In this document: positions 46,570-55,229 of the stretch, in pieces | Layout of the letters: each line of letters starts with the position of its first letter | How positions within the stretch are numbered: position 1 is the first letter of the stretch | From: Salegentibacter sp. | GTDB taxonomy: Bacteria; Bacteroidota; Bacteroidia; Flavobacteriales; Flavobacteriaceae | DNA length: 64,000 bases | NCBI GenBank assembly: GCA_017795085.1 | Contig: CP051246.1 | Location: 1,924,514 to 1,988,513 of the forward strand | Direction of reading: 5' to 3' | Made by a program: the position numbers and the translations under genes | The notes under the pieces: model-generated | What the model was told of the DNA's origin: nothing | What the model saw: only the letters and a program-made list of their open reading frames with translations | The model's database searches: none

Positions 46570-47526
46570 ATGTTTAGAAACACGGAAAAACTTACTTTAG
46601 CCGATATAGAAAACTTAGATTTTACAACTGTAATTTGGGTTGTTGCCCCATTGATGTTTTTCTTTGTTTTAATTGAATTTTTAATCGGTAGAAAGAAATA
46701 CAAAAACCTTTATTCAGGAAAAGACTTTTTAGCTTCCTTATCTATTGGCCTTGGAAATTTAATCCTAAACGGTTTTATGAAGGTTGGGGTTTTTATGATT
46801 TTTCTTTTCTTTTTTAATCTAGCGCCTTTCAGAATTCCCCACACCTGGTGGTCTTATGTTTTGTGTTTGATATTATTGGATTTTTGCAGATATTGGGCGC
46901 ATAGGTTAGCTCATGAGCAACGTTTTTGGTGGTCTACACACGTGGTGCACCATTCTTCAGAACATTATAATTTATCGGTATCTTTCAGGTTATCGTGGAC
47001 ACAGAATTTAAAAATCATTTTCTTCCTACCTGTAGTATTGTTAGGCTTTCATCCTTTGGTATTTTTTATTGTCCACCAGCTTGAAGTACTTTACCAATTC
47101 TGGATTCATACTGAACTGATCAAAAAACTACCCCGACCCATCGAGTATATTTTTGTAACTCCCTCGCACCACCGTGTGCATCATTCTGTTAATGAAAAAT
47201 ATATCGATAAAAATTATGGTTCAACATTTATTATTTGGGATAGGCTTTTTGGTACTTTTGAGGCCGAAGATGAAAAGCCCCGTTACGGCATTACCAAACC
47301 GGTAAATTCTTATAATCCGGTTTACCTGGTTTTTCACGAATGGATTGAAGTAAGTAAAGATATCTGGAGAGCAAAATCTTTAAAAGAAGCCTGGATTATT
47401 TTATTCGGAAGTCCGGTAGATAAACATAAAGAAGATATGGGACTGGCAGGAAAAACCGAAGCAGAATTGAGTAATGTGGGAAAAGCTAATGAAGAGTTTA
47501 AGGTGAAAGCTAAGAAAGCGAATTAG
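46570..47526 (+). CDS. Sterol desaturase / fatty acid hydroxylase family membrane protein
   Basis: 318 residues with four or five membrane helices and the di-iron histidine clusters HRLAH (HxxxH), HVVHH (HxxHH) and HHRVHH. The family hydroxylates or desaturates lipids using oxygen; bacterial members act on fatty acids, carotenoids or hopanoids. The substrate is unknown here. It is an inner-membrane protein with a cytosolic active site. The gene stands alone and ends 17 bases inside the convergent frameshifted gene. Confidence 0.88.
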   Translation: MFRNTEKLTLADIENLDFTTVIWVVAPLMFFFVLIEFLIGRKKYKNLYSGKDFLASLSIGLGNLILNGFMKVGVFMIFLFFFNLAPFRIPHTWWSYVLCLILLDFCRYWAHRLAHEQRFWWSTHVVHHSSEHYNLSVSFRLSWTQNLKIIFFLPVVLLGFHPLVFFIVHQLEVLYQFWIHTELIKKLPRPIEYIFVTPSHHRVHHSVNEKYIDKNYGSTFIIWDRLFGTFEAEDEKPRYGITKPVNSYNPVYLVFHEWIEVSKDIWRAKSLKEAWIILFGSPVDKHKEDMGLAGKTEAELSNVGKANEEFKVKAKKAN

Positions 47527-48020
47527 TGTTAAGTTCCCATTGCTGTGCTATTGATAATTTTTTCTTTTGTTCAGGATTTAAAAACTTTAGATTAAGCCTG
47601 TAATCCCCTGGTCTGTCTTTAGGTTTAAAACTAACATAAATAGCATCTGTACTAGTTAGATTAACTTTTCTAGGTTGGTAGACCCTACCAATTCTTAATT
47701 TCTCAAAGACTCTTTCGGGATCTTTGGCAATAATCAACGGAAGATGAGAATTAAAACTAAATAATTTTTTTTGAGGCAAAACCAAAAAATAATCCTTGGC
47801 AAGATATACCTTTACTGTAAAATTAGAGCCATAAACCAGAGAGAAAGAAAAACGATCTACAGAAGGCTAATAAATTATTCATTGCTGTAATTTCTTCATC
47901 TTTAATCAGCATTAATAAGCGTTGACTTACATTTTCTTTTTCAGAAGAAGTTTCTTTAAAAAAGAAAAACAATGCTATCAATACAAAACAAATAAAAACA
48001 CCAATAAACAACTTACCCAT
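47510..48020 (-). pseudogene. Frameshifted membrane-anchored hypothetical protein
   Basis: The first frame (from 48020) gives MGKLFIGVFICFVLIALFFF, one membrane anchor, then a helical stretch to about ITAMNNLLA. A second frame, open from a TAG near 47868, continues as PSVDRFSFSLVYGSNFTVK and on through KVYLAKDYFLVLPQKKLFSF to the stop at 47510. The total span of 511 bases is 170 codons plus one, as expected for a one-base insertion or two-base deletion near 47850-47870. The family is unknown. Its ATG overlaps the FMN reductase stop by 8 bases, so they were coupled. A sequencing error is possible. Confidence 0.55.
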
Positions 48021-48555
48021 CTTCGTTTAGCTGTTGTGAAAAAGTGGTAAGCACATCCGCAATTCCCATACTTAAAACCTCATTTACCACTTTTTTGTCT
48101 ATAAAATTATCTTTAAAAGAAGGCAGACTAAAGCTTTGCACTACCTCCCCGCCAAACCTGGGAAAAATATTTTTACAATATTCTAAAGCTGCCGCTGCTC
48201 CTCTGGCTCCGGGCGAAGTACTAATTAAGAGTATCTTTTTACCTGCCATAAAATTCCGGTCTGCCCGGGAGAGCCAATCAAGAATGTTTTTAAAAAATGC
48301 TGAAATATTACCATTATGTTCGTTTACGGCAATAATTAAGGCATCGTGTTCTGCAATCAGATTTTTTATAATAGAAACATTAACGGGAATTCCTTTTTCA
48401 TTTTCAAGGTCTGACTGATAAATTGGTAATTCATAATCGGTCAGTTTAACCGATTTCACCTGATGTCCCTGTATTTGTTTAACCACAGAATCTAATAATT
48501 GTTGATTGATGGAAGTACTGCTGTTAGAACCAGCAAGAGCTAAGATTTTTTTCAT
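48013..48555 (-). CDS. NADPH-dependent FMN reductase family protein
   Basis: 180 residues with a flavodoxin-like fold: KKILALAGSNSSTSINQQLL at the N-terminus (FMN phosphate loop), DALIIAVNEHNGNISAFFKNILDWLSR and ISTSPGARGAAAALEYCKNIFPRFG. Members reduce flavins, quinones or azo compounds using NADPH. It is cytosolic. It overlaps the start of the downstream frameshifted membrane gene by 8 bases. The physiological substrate cannot be read from sequence. Confidence 0.88.
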   Translation of the reverse strand: MKKILALAGSNSSTSINQQLLDSVVKQIQGHQVKSVKLTDYELPIYQSDLENEKGIPVNVSIIKNLIAEHDALIIAVNEHNGNISAFFKNILDWLSRADRNFMAGKKILLISTSPGARGAAAALEYCKNIFPRFGGEVVQSFSLPSFKDNFIDKKVVNEVLSMGIADVLTTFSQQLNEDG

Positions 48556-48649
48556 TTTAAATTGATTAGCTTCAAAAGTAGTTAAATTTTAGCTTAAATG
48601 TAATAAAGTTAAAAATCAGAAATTGTAGTTTTAAAATCTAAACTAAATA

Positions 48650-48692
48650 ACCACATCGGGGCAAATTAGCACTTAACCTCGATTATCGAGTA
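48650..48692. repeat. TACTCGA palindromic repeat, reverse copy
   Basis: CTCGATTATCGAG at 48678-48690, preceded by ATCGGGGCAAATTAGCAC, which resembles the distal end of the family. It ends just ahead of the aldose epimerase-like gene. Confidence 0.65.
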
Positions 48693-48702
48693 AAATTATA
48701 TT

Positions 48703-49590
48703 TTGAGAACCCACAGTATTAAAAACCAAAATTTTGAAATTTCTGTACAGGAAATAGGTGCAGAACTTTGCAGTTTTAAAAACTTAAAAACCGGTGTAGA
48801 ACATATTTGGCAGGCTAATTCTGAAATTTGGGGAAGTCACGCACCTAATTTATTTCCGATAATTGGGATATTGAAAAACGGGCAATATTATTTTGAGGAC
48901 GAAACCTATTCCTTACCAAAACATGGTTTTGTAAGGCACAATACAAGTATTCAATTAAAAGAAAAATCTAAAAATAGCCTTGTTTTTGAATTGATGTATT
49001 CTGAAGAGACTTTGAAGCTATATCCGTTTCGGTTTAATTACAAGATAGCTTTTGAATTGAATGAAAACCAATTACATATTTCGCATAATATCACCAATTT
49101 AGATAAGAAAACCATGTACTTTTCCCTGGGCGGTCATCCTGCTTTTAATGTGCCTATTTCCAAAGGTGAAAATTATGAAGATTATTACCTGAAATTTGAC
49201 CAAAAACTGGATTTAAAAACTCATTTGCTAAATGAAAACGGACTTGTAAGTGATGAAACGAAAGCTGTTTTAAAAGATGAAGATGAACTTCAACTTCACA
49301 AAGAGCTTTTCAGGAATGACGCTTTAATATTTAAAAATATCCTATCTAAAAAGCTAGCCTTAAAAAGCAAAAATTCAGGAACAATTTTAAGTGTTGAATA
49401 CTCCGATTTTAAAAACCTGGGCTTATGGGCAAAACCTGATGCGCCTTATGTTTGTATTGAACCCTGGCTGGGTATTGCCGATCTTGAAAATTCCGACGGG
49501 AATTTAACAACCAAAGAGGGTGTTCAAACTATAGCGCCCAAAGCTACTTTTACAGCGAGTTATACAATTATAAGTCATCTTTCATTTTAA
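48703..49590 (+). CDS. Aldose 1-epimerase family protein (YeaD-like)
   Basis: 295 residues, probable TTG start; no ATG gives the conserved N-terminus. VQEIGAELCSFKNLKTGVEHIWQ, HAPNLFPIIGILKNGQYYFED, LPKHGFVRHN and YFSLGGHPAFNVPI fit the galactose-mutarotase-like superfamily of glucose-6-phosphate or other sugar epimerases, clearly distinct from galM at 37 kb. It is cytosolic. It starts 12 bases after a palindromic repeat, so its promoter may lie within or ahead of that repeat. The substrate is unknown. Confidence 0.83.
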   Translation: MRTHSIKNQNFEISVQEIGAELCSFKNLKTGVEHIWQANSEIWGSHAPNLFPIIGILKNGQYYFEDETYSLPKHGFVRHNTSIQLKEKSKNSLVFELMYSEETLKLYPFRFNYKIAFELNENQLHISHNITNLDKKTMYFSLGGHPAFNVPISKGENYEDYYLKFDQKLDLKTHLLNENGLVSDETKAVLKDEDELQLHKELFRNDALIFKNILSKKLALKSKNSGTILSVEYSDFKNLGLWAKPDAPYVCIEPWLGIADLENSDGNLTTKEGVQTIAPKATFTASYTIISHLSF

Positions 49591-49693
49591 GATAAAGATG
49601 AGTTGCTTTCTTTTTTATCAATGTTTGCCCTTCAGGCTAAGAACTCAAAAACAACAAATTTGATCTCAATTCCTTTTTCAGCCTTTATACAAC

Positions 49694-49785
49694 TTTACTC
49701 GATAATCGAGATTTAAAATGCTTCGAGGCTTGCCTCGAAATTGAAAATTATTTTTTCTTAATGTTTCGTGGGCTTACCCCAATGT
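49694..49785. repeat. TACTCGA palindromic repeat, forward copy (left of the MORN-like gene)
   Basis: CTCGATAATCGAG at 49698-49710, then ATTTAAAATGC, a TTCGAGGCTTGCCTCGAA hairpin and a distal end TTTCGTGGGCTTACCCC. It faces the inverted copy at 52730-52822 across the MORN-like gene. Confidence 0.75.
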
Positions 49786-49791
49786 AGTTTA

Positions 49792-52470
49792 CTAATTCAC
49801 AGCCCCCTGCAAAATATCCTGATAGAAATAATAAGATTCGGTAATTTCCTTTAACAAATAAGATTCTTTTAAATCATTGCTTTCCTTTATTAAAAATGTC
49901 TCCCGGTTATTGGCATCCAAAGCAGATAGTACCGTATTATCTTCCTGAATTTCAAGTTTAACCGATTTTATCTGATCATCTTCAGGGATTAAATTATACT
50001 TTCCATAAAAATTTCCAAGATAGAAAACGCCTTCTACCGGTCTTCCATTCCTTAAAATTCCTTTTTCTTCTTGCGCTTCTTCTTCATCATAGTAAATAAT
50101 TTCTCCGGTTTTATTACCTACATCGGTTATATTATAAGCAATTATTTTTTGTCCTGAAGTATTATATTCTACTCCTGTTAAGGTATTCCCTTTATAGAAA
50201 ATTTCCCTGACCAGTTGTTCTGTCCCGTCTTGCTCTTTAAGACGTTCTTCTTTAACAAGTGTTCCCGATTTATAATAAGCTTTATTGGTTATATCAGGTT
50301 TATCCCCATATCCTTTTTTAAATTTCACATAGAGCCCCTCATAAGCTGCTCCATTTTTATAAATCAACTTGTTTCTTTCCGAGCCGTCTTCATTATAAGC
50401 TATCATTTCACCATCCAGCTTTCCATCTTTATAATGCTCCAGCTTTTTTATATTTCCATTTTCACGATATAGATAAAAAGCACCATTAGCTTGTCCGTTC
50501 TTGTATTGTTTTTTATTAAGCATAACAAGTCCCTTATCTATAGTGGACATATATTCGATTTGCTCTCCCTCTTTTATACCATTTACATAAGGGATAATTT
50601 TATATTGATATACTCCTCCTGAAATAATATCCCCTTGCCAGGGTTTCCCATCTTTATAGGTTGCCTGAGCAAGAATCTCTTCATTTTCATTATAAAAAAC
50701 CGCTTTTCCATTATAATCAATCTCGCTTCTTAGGTAAATTGACGGATCATTATTTGTTTCATTATAATTTTTCTTATATTTTTTTTCATAAACCAGGTTA
50801 CCTTCTTTATAAGTTCTAATAGATTGAACCGAATCTGATTGATTGAAAAATGTATAAACCGTCCCCTCTTTTTTAGGATAATAATTTATTCTAGACAATT
50901 CTTCTCCATTGAGCTTATAAAAAACAGCACTTTCAATATTAGAATAACCTTTATACTGAAAATCAGACCTTAAACCTCCATTGCTATAGTAGTTTTTTGT
51001 TCTGATTTTTTGTCTGTTGGCATTATAAAAAACTTCCTCTTGTTTTAAAGCTTCTCCTTGTGGGCCTGTGGTTTTCTGAAAGACTACATTTCTAATACGC
51101 TTCCCATCTTTATAGCTATTAATAGAAGAAATTTGTTCATTATATCCTAGTTGAACTTCATCTCCATTATATGGTTTTTTATAATTATAATCATCTATTT
51201 TGTACTTCAGATCTCCTAATTTCTCTCCATTTCTGTCATAAAAAACCGCCTCATTACCAGCTTCTTTCTTAAAAACCTTTCCATTTTTATAACGTTTTAC
51301 TTCAGATACAACAACTCCTTCTTCATAAGTTGAGGTGGTATGTTTATATGGGTTTGTGATAGTTCCGTTATATGGCTTTCCATCTTTATAAGATATTTTT
51401 TCCTTGATTTCTCCTTCTTTAGAGTAGGTTTCTTTTTTAAGAATATTATTATATGAAGTATTTTCATCATAGATGGAAATAGATTTAAGCTTTCCATTTT
51501 CATAAAATTCTTCTTGCTTTGTTTTCCTCCCGTTTTTATAGGTGGTTCTATTACTTATATATTGTACCCCTTTTATTTGCGATTTATCAAACTTTATTGA
51601 AGTTCCATCTATTGGCTCCCTATATAGGTTGTATTCTTTTTGGTCAGGTTCAAAATTAGTGGTAAACTCTCCCAGTACTTCACCTTTTTTATCATAATAG
51701 GTTATATATGCTAGTCCTGCTTTGATAGTAACATTTTCCCTAAGCTCATTTGAAGGATAATATATCTTCTTATTTACCAAACTTCCTTCATTAAATTCCA
51801 CTATATTTTTAACGCGCATAGGCTTAAAATAGTAATTTACATAAGTACCATTATAAGATTTCTGAGTCCTGGGATCTTTAGAAAGACTGGATAATTTTCC
51901 TACCAACTCCCCTTTCTTATCATAAAACTTGGAAATTACTTTATTTTCACCATGATTATATACAATATCAATACGTATTCCTGTATCGGGGCTTTCTTCA
52001 TACATCAATTCTTTTATCAAATCCCCATCCTTGTATTCTTGAAACACATAATATTGGTAGGTATCATTAAAATAAAGATAAGTCCCGGTTTGTGGCTTGC
52101 CATTTTTATAGGTAAGCCTGGTAGCTTCTTCTCCTTTTTTATAGGTAATGAAAGCACCATCTAACTTTCCGTCTTGATAGTTAGCCTTTTGAGAAATATT
52201 TCCATTCTCTTCATACCAGGTCACCGGGCCATCAAAAACTTTACGATTTTTCTTCTTAGAAAAACCTTCCATTTGTTTAGCACCGGATATATAAAAATCT
52301 TCTATCCAAAAACCATTATCTTTAGGCTGGGGTGAAGGACGAAAAAAAGCAGCATCATCCACAGTAGTTATTGCCCAATTAGCGTCATACCAAATCGTAT
52401 CATTTTGAGCACCAACTAACTGAATAGAAAATAATACTCCCCAGGCAATAAATAAATTTTTTAATTTCAT
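49792..52470 (-). CDS. Large secreted MORN-like (YwqK-type) repeat protein
   Basis: 892 residues. The signal peptide ends at QLVGAQ. Nearly the whole mature part is made of YwqK/MORN_2-type repeats of about 22-25 residues with the core Y-x-(D/N)-G-K, for example ISQKANYQDGKLDGAFITYK, KKLEHYKDGKLDGEMIAYN and LTYKNGKPQTGTYLYF. Such repeats fold into long beta-hairpin ribbons and appear in secreted Bacteroidota proteins and in some putative antitoxins. The function here is unknown. It is a single gene, bracketed by inverted copies of an intergenic repeat. Confidence 0.8.
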   Translation of the reverse strand: MKLKNLFIAWGVLFSIQLVGAQNDTIWYDANWAITTVDDAAFFRPSPQPKDNGFWIEDFYISGAKQMEGFSKKKNRKVFDGPVTWYEENGNISQKANYQDGKLDGAFITYKKGEEATRLTYKNGKPQTGTYLYFNDTYQYYVFQEYKDGDLIKELMYEESPDTGIRIDIVYNHGENKVISKFYDKKGELVGKLSSLSKDPRTQKSYNGTYVNYYFKPMRVKNIVEFNEGSLVNKKIYYPSNELRENVTIKAGLAYITYYDKKGEVLGEFTTNFEPDQKEYNLYREPIDGTSIKFDKSQIKGVQYISNRTTYKNGRKTKQEEFYENGKLKSISIYDENTSYNNILKKETYSKEGEIKEKISYKDGKPYNGTITNPYKHTTSTYEEGVVVSEVKRYKNGKVFKKEAGNEAVFYDRNGEKLGDLKYKIDDYNYKKPYNGDEVQLGYNEQISSINSYKDGKRIRNVVFQKTTGPQGEALKQEEVFYNANRQKIRTKNYYSNGGLRSDFQYKGYSNIESAVFYKLNGEELSRINYYPKKEGTVYTFFNQSDSVQSIRTYKEGNLVYEKKYKKNYNETNNDPSIYLRSEIDYNGKAVFYNENEEILAQATYKDGKPWQGDIISGGVYQYKIIPYVNGIKEGEQIEYMSTIDKGLVMLNKKQYKNGQANGAFYLYRENGNIKKLEHYKDGKLDGEMIAYNEDGSERNKLIYKNGAAYEGLYVKFKKGYGDKPDITNKAYYKSGTLVKEERLKEQDGTEQLVREIFYKGNTLTGVEYNTSGQKIIAYNITDVGNKTGEIIYYDEEEAQEEKGILRNGRPVEGVFYLGNFYGKYNLIPEDDQIKSVKLEIQEDNTVLSALDANNRETFLIKESNDLKESYLLKEITESYYFYQDILQGAVN

Positions 52471-52729
52471 GAATTATAAATTCGTATTTAGCAGATATAA
52501 AATCATAAGAGCATTCTTTCTTATAAAAAATTACTGAATTCTCATTAATTACACAATTAACTGAAAAATATCAATTATTATAAAAGAAACAATAACTAAA
52601 ACTCATTTTACATCCTTAATGAAGGCTTACTATTACAAAAATCGTTATTAATATTTTGGCTGACAAGCCTAACCCTAAAAAATTTATTGAAGATCAACTT
52701 TTGATACATAGCATCTCTTATACCGATAA

Positions 52730-52822
52730 TAATGTAGGCAAAATCGGGGGAAGCCCACGAGGCATTCTCAGGAAAAATCCTTTGATTTTAAGGCAAGTTT
52801 CCCTTAATCTCGATTATCGAGT
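52730..52822. repeat. TACTCGA palindromic repeat, reverse copy (right of the MORN-like gene)
   Basis: CTCGATTATCGAG at 52809-52821 preceded by AAGCCCACGAGGCATTCTC and GGCAAGTTTCCC. The rest of the 430-base spacer (52471-52900) is AT-rich with no open frame that looks coding. Confidence 0.72.
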
Positions 52823-52900
52823 AAAAAAGAAGCAATCCTACATTTTAGGATTTGGACAATACAGTCCGAGGTAATCCAGGATAATCACACCTGGTATTCT

Positions 52901-54067
52901 TTACAGTTTCCCAGCAAAAACCTTAACGTCTTCTTCGGTAATTTCTTTACCTCCTAAAATCATAAGACGTTCAACCACATTACGTAGTTCCCTGATATTA
53001 CCACGCCAATCGTATTCTTTTAGCAATTTTAAAGCATCATCATTAAATTTTTTATCGTTACTCCCATGTTCTTCAGCTATTTTTTTGCTAAAATAATCAA
53101 CCAACAAAGGGATATCCTCTTTGCGATTGTTCAAGGGTGGCACTTCAATAAGAATCACCGCCAGCCGGTGATAAAGGTCTTCCCTAAATCTCTTATCTTC
53201 TATTTCGTTTTTAAGATCTTTATTTGTAGCAGCAATTACCCGAACATCAACTTTAATATCTTTACTACTACCCACCCGGGAAATTTTGCTTTCCTGTAAA
53301 GCCCGCAAAACTTTTGCTTGGGCCGGAAGGCTCATATCTCCTACTTCATCAAGAAAAATAGTTCCTCCACTAGCCATTTCAAATTTTCCTGCACGATCTT
53401 TATTAGCAGAGGTAAAAGCACCTTTAACGTGACCAAACAACTCACTTTCAATTAGTTCAGAAGGTATTGCGGCGCAGTTTACTTCAATCATCGGCCCTGA
53501 AGAGCGCTCGCTTTTTTGGTGTAACCAATGTGCCACCAATTCTTTCCCGCTTCCATTGGGCCCGGTAATAAGTACACGCGCATCTGTGGGGGCTACTTTT
53601 TCTATAAGTTCTTGAATATGTCCGATCTCTTTCGATTCTCCAATCATTTGAAAGTTTTTACTCACTTTCTTCTTTAACCGGGTATTTTCCGCCACCAGCT
53701 CTTTACGGTCTAAAGCATTGCGTACAGTATTAAGCAAACGATTTAAATCCGGAGGTTTTGCTATATAATCAAAAGCGCCCATTTTCATAGTATTCACAGC
53801 CGTTTCTAAATCGCCATGGCCAGAAATCATTACCACTGGTATTTCAGGTTTAATTTTTTTTATAGCCTCTAAAACCTCAACACCATCCATTTTTGGCATT
53901 TTAATGTCGCAAAGCACCAAATCATAATCTTCATTTTTAATCTTTTCAGTCCCCTGCAGCCCGTCTTCAGCTTCTTCTACGGTATATTTTGAATTTTCTT
54001 CAGTAAGGATTTTCACCAAAACCCTTCTGATTGCCGGTTCATCTTCTATTAAAAGTATTTTCGCCAT
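52901..54067 (-). CDS. Sigma-54-dependent response regulator lacking a DNA-binding domain
   Basis: 388 residues: receiver domain (1-120, phospho-acceptor Asp in VLCDIKMPKMDGVEVL, Lys in AFDYIAKPPDLNRLL), then a sigma-54 AAA+ domain (about 143-385) with Walker A GPNGSGKE, sigma-54 loop GAFTSA (GAFTGA is usual) and Walker B GGTIFLDEVGDM. It ends at VKVFAGKL right after the AAA lid, with no Fis-type helix-turn-helix. It should contact RpoN after phosphorylation, perhaps without fixed DNA sites. It is last in an operon with an ABC transporter and MscS; no histidine kinase is adjacent. Confidence 0.88.
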   Translation of the reverse strand: MAKILLIEDEPAIRRVLVKILTEENSKYTVEEAEDGLQGTEKIKNEDYDLVLCDIKMPKMDGVEVLEAIKKIKPEIPVVMISGHGDLETAVNTMKMGAFDYIAKPPDLNRLLNTVRNALDRKELVAENTRLKKKVSKNFQMIGESKEIGHIQELIEKVAPTDARVLITGPNGSGKELVAHWLHQKSERSSGPMIEVNCAAIPSELIESELFGHVKGAFTSANKDRAGKFEMASGGTIFLDEVGDMSLPAQAKVLRALQESKISRVGSSKDIKVDVRVIAATNKDLKNEIEDKRFREDLYHRLAVILIEVPPLNNRKEDIPLLVDYFSKKIAEEHGSNDKKFNDDALKLLKEYDWRGNIRELRNVVERLMILGGKEITEEDVKVFAGKL

Positions 54068-54085
54068 AATTATAAGATCTATATT

Positions 54086-54310
54086 TTAATCCTGTCCGCG
54101 CTTAAAAGTGTTGTAATTATTCAGGGCTTCCAAATTGTTTAACTTTATAGGAAAATTAGCAAAATTTTGAAACCCATTGAAAGAATTATCAGAATTAGAT
54201 TGCGAGAAATAAGTGCATTCTATCCGTGTTAAATTGATGGTCTGACCTAAAACCACTATTGTAAAAAACAAGGCTATAAAAATTGGACTGCAAATAATGC
54301 ATTCATTCAT
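54086..54310 (-). pseudogene. Truncated outer-membrane protein fragment (possibly DUF6268)
   Basis: 74 codons. A hydrophobic signal-like start (MNECIICSPIFIALFFTIVV) leads to GQTINLTRIECTYFSQSNSDNSF and NFANFPIKLNN, which resembles the first strands of DUF6268-type outer-membrane barrels as I recall them. It then breaks off and ends in a few unrelated residues. The barrel is missing, and only 18 bases separate it from the next gene. The ATG overlaps the mscS stop, so it would be translated. It is either a decayed barrel gene or a small secreted protein. Confidence 0.45.
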
Positions 54311-55214
54311 TTTTTACGGGATCTAAAGTTTTATAAAACATATGCACATCCCTTTGCGGAAAAGGAATAGTAATTTTATGTTTTCTGAATTCTTCATCGA
54401 TTTTAAACCTTAATTTACTTTTAATTTTAGGATCAACAAAACTGTCGGTCACATAAAAATGAACGCTAAAAATCAAGGCCGAATCGCCAAAGTCTTCAAA
54501 CAAAACAAATGGCTGCGGAGTCTCTAAAATACTATCGTTCTCCTCAACGCATTTCAACAAGGTATCACGCACCAATTTTGTATCGCTTCCGTAAGCGACT
54601 CCTACTTTAACGAATTCCCGGGTGGTTTTATGATTTTGAGTGTAATTATAAACCACATTACTTATAAATTTGTGATTTGGGATAATCATTACCTTATCAT
54701 CGCGTGTTAATGCCCGTGTAGTTCTAAGCTTTATCTCAAAAACCCGGCCTACACGTCCCTCTATTTCAATAATATCGCCCACTAACAGCGATTTATCTAA
54801 AATAATAAATATCCCTCCAATAATATCCTGAAACAATTCCTGTAATGCCAGACCAATCCCTACAAAAAGTGCTGCAGAAGCTGTAAGAAGTAAAGTAATA
54901 TCAATTCCTGCAGAACTCAGGGTTATAAGGATTACCGCTACATATATAAAATACTTTACAAACTTGAAAACACTAATAAATTTCAGTTTGTCTTCTTCAG
55001 GCAATTTTCCGGTAACAAAGGAACGGGTAAGTCTTAGGATTATACTGGTTAACACAAAAGCTAAAATAACCAGTAAAATTAATCCTACTGAAATTGTAAC
55101 CGGAGTGCCACTTATTTCATAAGTGAAAATCCCATAATTCCAAAAGTCTATAATGCTTTCCCAAACCCCTTTTCCAACATTTTCTGAAATTTCTTCAATG
55201 CTACCTTTCTGCAT
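54303..55214 (-). CDS. Mechanosensitive ion channel, MscS family
   Basis: 303 residues with three membrane segments (about 35-60, 80-105, 108-135) and a cytosolic beta domain. The pore helix region TLSSAGIDITLLLTASAALFVGIGLALQELFQDIIGGIFIILDKSLLVGDIIEI matches MscS TM3 and the following beta domain; FPQRDVHMFYKTL closes the vestibule. It releases solutes under osmotic downshock. It lies 15 bases after the NatB-like gene, in an operon with the ABC transporter and the sigma-54 regulator. Confidence 0.92.
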   Translation of the reverse strand: MQKGSIEEISENVGKGVWESIIDFWNYGIFTYEISGTPVTISVGLILLVILAFVLTSIILRLTRSFVTGKLPEEDKLKFISVFKFVKYFIYVAVILITLSSAGIDITLLLTASAALFVGIGLALQELFQDIIGGIFIILDKSLLVGDIIEIEGRVGRVFEIKLRTTRALTRDDKVMIIPNHKFISNVVYNYTQNHKTTREFVKVGVAYGSDTKLVRDTLLKCVEENDSILETPQPFVLFEDFGDSALIFSVHFYVTDSFVDPKIKSKLRFKIDEEFRKHKITIPFPQRDVHMFYKTLDPVKNE

Positions 55215-55229
55215 CTTTATAGTATCAAA

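Noticed and set aside
48044..48418. 124-codon plus-strand frame opposite the FMN reductase
   Set aside because: It is antisense to a clear flavodoxin-fold gene and has no independent support.
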